Positions 8,557 through 17,600 of a stretch of 19,552 bases of DNA are shown here, piece by piece; position 1 is the first letter of the stretch, and each line of letters begins with the position of its first letter. The stretch comes from GWA1-39-11 sp964640435. Its GTDB lineage: Bacteria; Patescibacteriota; Microgenomatia; Levybacterales; GWA1-39-11. The DNA is taken from positions 1 through 19,552 of the forward strand of contig CAZXFJ010000020.1 in the NCBI GenBank assembly GCA_964640435.1, given 5' to 3'. The notes beneath the pieces are model-generated. The model made no database searches. It was not told where the DNA came from and was given only the letters and a program-made list of their open reading frames with translations. A program made the translations under genes and the position numbers.

Positions 8557-8618
8557 GAATATTCTAATTTATAAGATTTCGCAACTTTAAACAATATTTC
8601 AAACTATACAAATTTCCA
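8557..8618 (-). promoter_or_regulatory. 62-bp gap before the LamG gene; weak, possibly leaderless promoter
   Basis: No hairpin with a T run is present, so transcription from the upstream giant gene may continue into the LamG gene. The 20 bases before the ATG contain no purine-rich Shine-Dalgarno. Two -10-like words, TATAAA (8573-8568) and TAGAAT (four bases from the ATG), lie so close to the start that a promoter here would give an almost leaderless message. No good -35 box is seen, although TTGTTT at 8594-8589 is 15 bp from TATAAA. Confidence 0.25.
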
Positions 8619-11600
8619 TTAGTTAACAAGTAAGAAATTAACTGGGATGTTGTATAGCTGGCTTTCTTTAATTCCAATGATAAAGTAACCATTTGCTTGG
8701 CTCTTTATATATATAGGAAGATCAGTCTCAACTTTTGGAGTCAAGAATATAAGTGATCCACTCTTTGCTTTTGAATTATTAACCTTAAGTTCGGTCTCCC
8801 CCGCTATTAGTGTTACTAGACCTGATGAACCAGTTGCTGTAACTTCGGTATCAGAAATAATCTCTGCAGCAGAAACTCGTTTAACAGCAATATCAGTTGC
8901 TGACAAAACTCCGCCAACTTTAACATCTTGAGCAAATTCAGCATCCCCTTCAACTTTAATATTTCCGAGAGTATCAAATGTAATCATTCCACCTAGGAAG
9001 TTAATATTTCCTTGAGCAAGTGGCTGAATTTCAAGATCAGTACCTGTTGTATTAATGCTTGATCCGTCAATTGTTAAGTTGTTTCCGATTGAAAGTGAGT
9101 TTAAGATTGATGCTTCAGCAAGTGTTGTTGTACCTGAAACCATCAAGTTATCAACTGTTGCCAATCCTCCTGATTGTGTTGCAAACCCAACAAAGTTAAC
9201 TGACTGTAAGATTTCCTTAATGTTTTCAAGTGATGCTGAGATTGATGAGATCTTTCCATCAAGTTCACCAAATTGCGCTGATCCTGATGCCAATGGGTTT
9301 ACATTTCCAAACGTATCACGTACCAAATACTCAAGTCCCTCAATTTGGTTTGCGCGTATCTTGTCAGCAAACAGAGTTCCTTCAATTGTTACATCAGTAT
9401 TGATATGCAAGTTGTCAGCCGTAATTTCTTGTGCTTTAAGCGCACCTACATTAATGTTTGCGAATGCTGCTTGATCCGCAACAATTGTGTTGTCATAAAC
9501 CTTACCGTTTGAATCAATGAGTCCATAATCTCCACCACCGTTGCTATTAATTGCAATATCTGCAATTCCATCAGGAGGTGGTGCAGATGGATCATACCAA
9601 CCAGCTTGAAGAAGTATTACGATCTTTCCAACATTTCGACCACTTACTACGTGAATTGGATAAGTTGGAAGATCAAATAGATCTTCCCCTGATTGTGTTC
9701 CGTCAAAGTAATCAAGAGCGTATCCAACAATTCTTCCCATCTTTGTTGCCTTCATAGCAACTCCCGGAATAGTTGATGTTGTCAAAGGATCACCTGGGCG
9801 GATGTTTCCATTCTCAGTTGAAACTTTCGTATATACTTGTCCCAACATACCAACCTGTGCATAATTTGGATCATATGATCTTCCACAGCTCTCATCATCA
9901 ACACAGCCATCTGCGTATCCAGTTCCATACTGAGAAACAACTCCCAAAACATTTTGATCATATGACTTATCACTCTTCTTAACTGATTGTGTTTCGCTAT
10001 TTGATAAGACCATTACATCTCCTGGCTCAGATGTATCTTCTTGCTTCATATACTCAGAGTAATCCAAAGCAGCAACAGTAGCGTTTACACGGAAGTTAGT
10101 ATTTGAAGCTCTGAACCATATACGTCCAAGTGTTGCTCCTGATCCCAATGCTCCCAAGTGGAATTCTCCGTTAACTGTCATAGCACTTGGTGCAGCAGTT
10201 CTTGGGAAGAAGACAACATTTGTATCAGCACGTCCTGTACCAAGATTAATTGTTTGCGCTACACCTGTTCCAGTTCCAATGTTAATAGTGTCAACTGCTG
10301 CTGTTCCATCTGTTTTACCAATGTTAATTGTCTTTGCTCCTGCACCAGTTCCAATGTTAACGGTTCCAGTTCCTTTAGCATTAATTGTCAATGCTTCATT
10401 TGTACCTGAAGATATAACATCTAATGCTACTCCGCTTCCTGCTGCTGCAGATGTGATCTTAAGACCAGTTGCAGAAGAGCCGGTTGATGCGTCAATTTGG
10501 AATGCTGGGTTTGTTGCACCATTTGCACCTATTGAGAGAGCATTAGAAGCTGCAGATGTGATCGTTAATGCACCTGTGTTTTCAAGTCTCAATCTTGTTG
10601 TTCCTGAAGCAGAAGCAGCTAAGATATCTGCTGTTTCTGTTTGGTTATATATAGCAAGAGCCTTACCAAATACTTGAGAGTTCGTGTAATAAACTCCACC
10701 AATGTTTGCTGGCGCTGTTGTTGTTCCAACCACAAGTTGACCAGAAATTGTTGCAGATCCTAGAACAGATAGAGCTTGAGAATCAACTACTACGTTTCCA
10801 GAGTTGTATGTTTGAAGTGTGAGGTTAGTTGAGTTGAATACTTCGCCAGCAACGATTTGAAGAGGTGCTGCACTCTTTATGTATGATGCTGTTGGGTTTG
10901 TAAATTGAATATCATATGCAATTGAAACATCTCCTGCTGCATTAAATGATGCAGGAAGGTTTGATGTTACTGCTGTTTCTGAAACTGAGAACAATGTTGA
11001 CCCTGCATCAGTAATATTAAAGATATTTCCAAGGGTTGAACCGTTTGCACCGATGTTAAGAGTAAATAAGTCTCCTGTTGCTGTTGTTGATGAGCTTGGT
11101 GACCAATCAAAGTTAGCGAGTGATCCTGTTCCAACTGAACCTGTAAGAGCGGTTGAAACTGTTCTAACATCAAGAACTGTTCCGCTTGTTAATGTGTTTG
11201 ATCCGCCAGTTGTGAATTGTGCAAGACGACCTGTTGTTAGATTTGAACCCATTACTCCAAATCCGTTTCCAATTGTAGCAGCACTTGATGCTACTAGCTC
11301 TCCATTGTTTGCTAAGCGGAGTCTTGTTGTGCCTGATGCTGAAGCTGTAAAGATATCTTGGTTCTCTGTCTGATTAATGATAAGAGCTGATTTTCCACCT
11401 GTTAGAGAACCTGCCATTCTAATCTTTGCACTTGATGTTGCATTTCCTCCAACAAGAACATCTGCTGTTTGTGAGAATGGTGACAAAGCTCCAGATGTTA
11501 GATCCCAATAGTTTGTTGCCTGTACTGAGCTACATGATGACCATGTAGGTCCTGAAGCACCAGATACAAGACATAAACCTGCTGTGTTTGTTGTTGCAGC

Positions 11601-14600
11601 CGCCAAAACTCCTGTTGTTTCTGTTGCGTATAGAGCTGAGTTCTTAGCAACAAAATTTGGCAAAGTTATTGTTCCACCACCAGGTTGGAGTGTTAATGTA
11701 TCTGCAGCGCTTGATGTATCAAGAACAGCAGCAGAACCTGTGTGGTAGATCTTCAAGTAATCATTTGAAGCACCAGCGTTATCGTAAATCTCAAGTTCTT
11801 GGCTTGCTCCGCCATTATCAACAAATAGTCTTACATTTCCGCCTGTTGCATCGTTAAGATCAAGGTTTGTTGTAGCAGCTGATCGAATATTAAGTTCTCC
11901 ACCGGTAGGTCCAAGAATATTTCTGTCTGCTCCATCAGCAAGCTTTAAGTTACCAGTGATAACAACTTGGCTAAGTGGAGCAAGGTTTATTTCACCTGTT
12001 GTAGAACCACCAATGTTTAAGGTTTGTCTCTTTACAGATTGTAGTGCATTGTTCGCTGGGTCAAGGTATAGAGCTGATGCGTTAGCGTTTTGTGCAGAAA
12101 CTGAAGCTGTTGGGCTTGTTGTATTTACACCGATTATCGCAAACTTTGCTGATGTTGTAGCATTTGAACCTATTAATAGATCAACTGTATTGTTTACTGG
12201 TGAAATTGCTCCACTACCATATCTCCAAAGATCTGTGCTGCTTCCACAGTTTTGAAGTGTAGCAAGACAGAATGTGTCTGATACTCCACTTGTGCTTGGG
12301 ATTGTGAATGTTGCGGCTTGTGTGTTTGAAGATGATATTGTTGTTAGAGCTGATGCTTGTCCTCCTGCAAAAACAAGTGAACCACCGTTTGTAACTGTGA
12401 ACTTAGTTGTACCAGAAGCAGATGCCGTGAAGATATCTCCATTAGCACTTTGCTTGTTAACAATTAATGCTGCTTGACCACCTGCAATTGGCTGAACAAC
12501 TACGTTACCGTTACCTGTTGTGTTACCCATTGTAATGTTTCCAGAACCCGCAAGAAGTGAGAGGCTTGATGTTGTGGTTGTGTTACCAATTGTCATTGCT
12601 TGAGCAAATGCTGATGTACCAATGTTTATGATTCCAGCAGATACATTATCGAACAACAATGTGTTATTTGATGTTGTGTACGAGATTAATGCTTCATCAG
12701 TTACTGATGTACCAATGTGTAATGTCTCGCCCCCTAGGTATAGGTTTGCAAATCTAAGTGCATCTGAACCCAAGTTTACTGTGTCATTTGCACCTGGAAG
12801 AATTGATCCACCAGCTGCTGCATTCAATGGGCTAAGAACGATATTTCCTGTTGTTGCTCCACCGATTGTTAATGTGTTGTTGCGAAGACCTTGGATTGTT
12901 CCATCTCCACCAAGAGTTACACCACGTCCTGCGTTACCACCACTTGTTGCAGAAATTGAAGCTGTTGGAGCTGTTCCTGCTGCAATTCCTAGAACTGAGA
13001 ATTCTGCACTCGTTGTTGCTGTTGATCCAACTAGAAGATCTACGGTTTGGTTTGCTGGGAATAGAACTCCATTTGATTGATCCCAGAAGTCATCTGTTCC
13101 TGTTGCACAAGAACCAAAGAATGGAGTTGTTCCACCAAGTAGACACTGTGTGTTGCTTCCTGCTGTTACCTGAGCAAGCTGTCCTGATCCATTTGTGTAT
13201 AGTATGCCACCGTTTGATGTAAATGCTGGCATTATTATTGGTTGACCTGTTCTACCAAGTGTTAAGGTTGTTCCTGTAACTGTACCAATACCAATTGTAC
13301 CGTTTCCGATTGTATCAATTGTTTGACCTGTTGCAAGCTGTAGTGAGCCACCGTTTGTTACATTGAACTTAGTTGCTCCAGCAGCTGAAGCTGTAATTAG
13401 GTCTCCTCCACCTGTTCCGTTAACAGCCAAAACTGCATTGTTACCAATTGAGTTGTTAATAAGAAGTGGGAACTCTGTTGTCATACCTGTTGAACCGATA
13501 AGAACTTGTGAGTTGAAGTCACCAGTTAGAGTAATATTTCCTGTTCCGTTAGGTGTAAGTGAAAGACTTGCATTTGATGTCGTTCCGATTGTTGCATCTG
13601 AACCGTTACCCAAGTTAAGAGTTGTTGAATCAATTCCAACGGTTGATGCAAAGTCGATTGTAGCAATGCCTGAAGCAGTAAGAGTTGTATCAGTAGCATC
13701 TATTATTAATGTGTTTGATCCAGAGTTTAAGGTAAGCGCGTTTGTTGTTGTTTGGATTGTAGCAGCAGATCCGTTACCGACTGTTAATGTTGTAGCAGAA
13801 ATTCCAAGTGAAGCAGCACTTGTGATAGTTGCAAGGTTTGAAGCTGTCAATGTTGTTGTGTTGATTGCTAGTGTTGAAGCAGTATTGAATGTTGCAAGAC
13901 TCGAAGCATTCAATGTTGTTGTACCTGTTAGGTTTGTTGTTATAGCATTAACAGTTAATGATGATCCTGCTCCACCATTTAGAGGTGATATATTAATGTT
14001 TCCAGTTGTTGATCCACCGAGTGTTAATGTATTATTTCGAAGACCTTGAATTGTTCCATCACCACCAAGTGTTATACCCTTTCCAGCATTACCACCTGAT
14101 GTTGCTGAGATAGATGCTGTTGGCGCGGTTCCAGCTGCAATACCAAGAACAGAGAATTGCGCGCTTGTCGTTGCATTTGAACCTACTAATAGATCAAGTG
14201 TATTGTTTGTTGGGGATAGAGCGCCACTATCAATTCTCCAGTAGTTTGATGATACACCTCCACAGTTTGCCAATGTTTGAAGACAAATTGTGTCTGTTGT
14301 ACCAGTATCTGGAATTGTAAGGGTTACATCATTTCCTGTTGCTGAAGTAAGGGTTGTTGTGAAAGCAGTTGATCCTTTGAATTGTAAGTTACCGTTACTA
14401 TTAACTGTAAACATTGTTGTACCACTCTTTGATGCTGTAAGAATATCTTGGGATTCAATTTGATCGAATATTGCAAGAGCCTTACCTGTTGCACCGAATG
14501 ACAAAGGTCTTGTTACGTAAAGCTCACTGTTTCCGCTTGTTGTACCAAGACCAAATAGACCATTTGCATTAATGTATGCTCTTGTGTTTGCTCCTTGGTT

Positions 14601-17600
14601 AAATGAAATTGTTCCAAAGCTTCCCGTTGAAACTGTTCCTGTTCCAAGAGTTAATGCTCCTGATGCTCCTGCTCCAGTTCCTGCTCCAGATGTTATTGAT
14701 ACAGCTCCACCAGCAGCTCCAGTTGAACTTGAAGCTATTGCTCCTGCTGAACCTCCAGCAAGAACTAAATCTCCACCAGTTCCTGATGTTGCACCTGATC
14801 CAGTTGATGCTCCACCCGCACCAGCTGTAATTGTGAATGCTCCACCCGCACCTGATGTTCCCGAACCTGAAGTTGTTTGAATTCCACCTGTACCACTAGT
14901 AAATGTAAATGCTCCACCTGTACCACCAATTGAGGTTGCAGTTGTTCCACCTGTTCCAAGAGTTGCTGTGAAGTTTCCACCATTTCCACCATTTCCACTT
15001 ACTCCAGATAGTTTAAATACAGCTGCGATTACAGCGTTATATGTAAAGTTGTCTGGCGTAAATGCAGCAGAAAATGTATTTCCAGAATCAACATCAGCAT
15101 TACTCTCTTCGTTTATTCCAGCAAGTATAGCTCCAGAGGTTCCAGGCTGATAACTGCGGCTTGTGAATCCAGCACCAGGAGTAAGATTCTCAGCTGATGA
15201 TCCACCGATTCCAATTCCTAGCTGATTATTAGCTGTTGCTGTTCCTGTTGTTGCTGAACATGAACCTGATCCAGTACACTTTTGAGTTGCTGATACATCA
15301 ATTGGATTACCAGTTGTTTGTAGCCCTGAGTACTCAGTAAGCATTCCTGAAATGAATCCTGAGGTTGCCGAAATTGTAATTGTAGGTTTAGTTCCTGGTG
15401 CAGAAACTGGTGCTGTCCAAAGCTCAAGAACTGTATTTCCATTATCCATCTTGATATTTGCGCGCTTTGTCCAAACTTGGCCTGCCGTATCAGAAACTCC
15501 ACCAGAGTCTGGTCCTCCAGTGCTCTCAACAACTACTCCTAGGATAAGGAGGTTATTTGTTCCTAAGTTATTATCAGGTGTGATAGTAAGTGATGTTACA
15601 GCTGGACCATTACCGTTGTGTTTTTCTTGAACGAATGCATATGGAGATGTAGCTGTATCACCGTTTCCACCATTTCCTGTTGCAAAAGCCATAAGTCCAC
15701 CATTACCACCATATAGACCTGATGATCCTGCTGCAGTTGAACCTGCTCCTGTGGTTGTTGAGAATTGTCCTCCGTTAAGACCTGCTCCAGTTGCTGTTCC
15801 ACCAGCAGCTGTTAGAACTGCAATTAGTCCTCCATTTGAAGCTGATGATGGGGCTGTTGCACTACCAATTGTGATGTTTCGTAGAGCTCCATCTGTTCCG
15901 ATTCCAATGTTTCCTGTTGTTGATCCTCCAAGAGTTAATGTTTGATTTTGTGTTGTAACAAGACTTCCTGCTGCAGTTAGGTAAGTTGCACCATTTACTC
16001 CTGCTGAAACCGAAGCAGTTGGTGTTCCATTGTTTACGTTTAGAACTGCAAACTTAGCAGCGCTTGTTGAGATACCACCAACTAGAAGGTCAAGGGTGTT
16101 ATTTGTTGGAGATAATGCACCGTTGTTTACTCTCCAGTAGTTAACGCCTGATCCACAGTTTGCAAGAGTTTGTAGACAGAATGTGTCTGATACTCCTGAA
16201 ACGTTTGGAATTGTAATTGTTGCAGCTGTTGCATTTGAAGATGAAAGTGTTGTTAGAGCTGAAGCTTGACCACCTGCAAATGTTAATGAACCAGTGCTAT
16301 TGATTGTGAACATTGTTGTACCACTCTTTGATGCTGTCAAAATATCTTGAGCTTCAATTTGGTCAAATATAGCAAGAGCCTTACCTGTTGCTGTAAAGCT
16401 CAATGGTCTTGTTACATAAAGCTCTGAAGTTGGTGATGTTGTACCAAACCCAACTTTACCTAGGGCATCAATAAACTGTCTTGTGTTTGATCCTTGGTTA
16501 AATGAAATTGTTCCAAAGCTTGAGCCAGCTGTTACAGTTCCTGTTGCAAGAGTTAGATCTCCTGATGCACCTGATGTTGCTCCACCAGCACCAGTTGTGA
16601 AGCTCATTGCCCCTCCTACTCCTGTTGCTCCACCCTGTCCTCCTGTTAATGTTACTGCACCACCTGCTACTGCTAATGATCCATTTCCAGCGGTTAATGA
16701 AATTGCTCCACCAAGTGCTCCTGTTCCTCCTGTTGTTCCTGCGTTTCCTGCTACAACTGTGAAGTTACCTCCAACCCCAGCTGTACCTCCAATTGATGTT
16801 CCTCCATTACCAGTTGTAAGTGAGATAGCTCCACCTGCTCCACCATTAGGTCCTCCGGTTCCATTTCCTCCAGATCCCGCTGTTAATGAAACTAATCCTC
16901 CCGCACCACCTTGTGCACCAATACCTGTAACTCCAGATGATCCTGCGATTGCAACTTGTCCACCTGAAGCTCCGGCTGTTCCCGATGCAGCACCACCCGT
17001 AATTGAAACTGGAAGACCCGTACCAGTTGAGACTGATCCCCCAATAATTGAAACTGCTCCACCGGTTGTTGCGTTACCAATTGTTAATGTTTGTCTATTT
17101 GTTGTTCCCAAGTTTCCAGCACCTGTTAAGAAGGTGTTGTTTCCTGTTGTTCCTGCTGAGATAGAAGCTGTTGGAACACCTGAGTTAACATTAATAAATG
17201 CAAACTTAGCAGCAGATGAAGATGTTCCACCAACTAATAAGTCTACTGTTTGATTAGCAGCATATAGAGCTCCACTTGATTGATCCCAGAAGTCATCACT
17301 TGATCCACAAGTACCCCATGTTGGATTTGAAGCCCCTGAGATAAGACATAGACCTGTTGTTGAAGTTGTTGCTTGTGCTAGTACTCCTGTACCATTTGTT
17401 CCGTAAAGAACTCCATTTTGACCTGTGAAGCCTGGAAGAGTTATTCCCTGACCTGATCGACCAAGAGTTAATGTGGTTGCATTAGTAGTACCTATCCCTA
17501 ACGTACCGGATGTTAATGTATCAATTGTCTGACCTGCTGTAAGGTTAATTGATCCACCGTTTGTTATTACAAAGCGTGTGCTACCACCAGCTGATGCAGT

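Noticed and set aside
8557..8618. Terminator between the two giant genes
   Set aside because: No inverted repeat with a T run could be found in the 62 bases on the minus strand.
13363..14049. Plus-strand open frame of 228 codons
   Set aside because: It is antisense to the Thr/Leu/Asn repeat region of the fibre gene. The composition is that of a reverse-complement shadow, and the repeats are phased to the minus frame.
13542..17075. CRISPR array or minisatellite, because of regular repeats
   Set aside because: The repeats are degenerate at DNA level, are phased to codons, and lie in one continuous reading frame. There are no conserved repeats with unique spacers.
16483..17253. Long plus-strand open frame, Pro/Val/Ala-rich
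   Set aside because: It is the antisense of Gly-rich block 1. Gly/Ala/Thr codons read backwards give Pro/Ser/Val codons and few stops. It has no domain, signal or ribosome binding site, and the minus frame is clearly coding.
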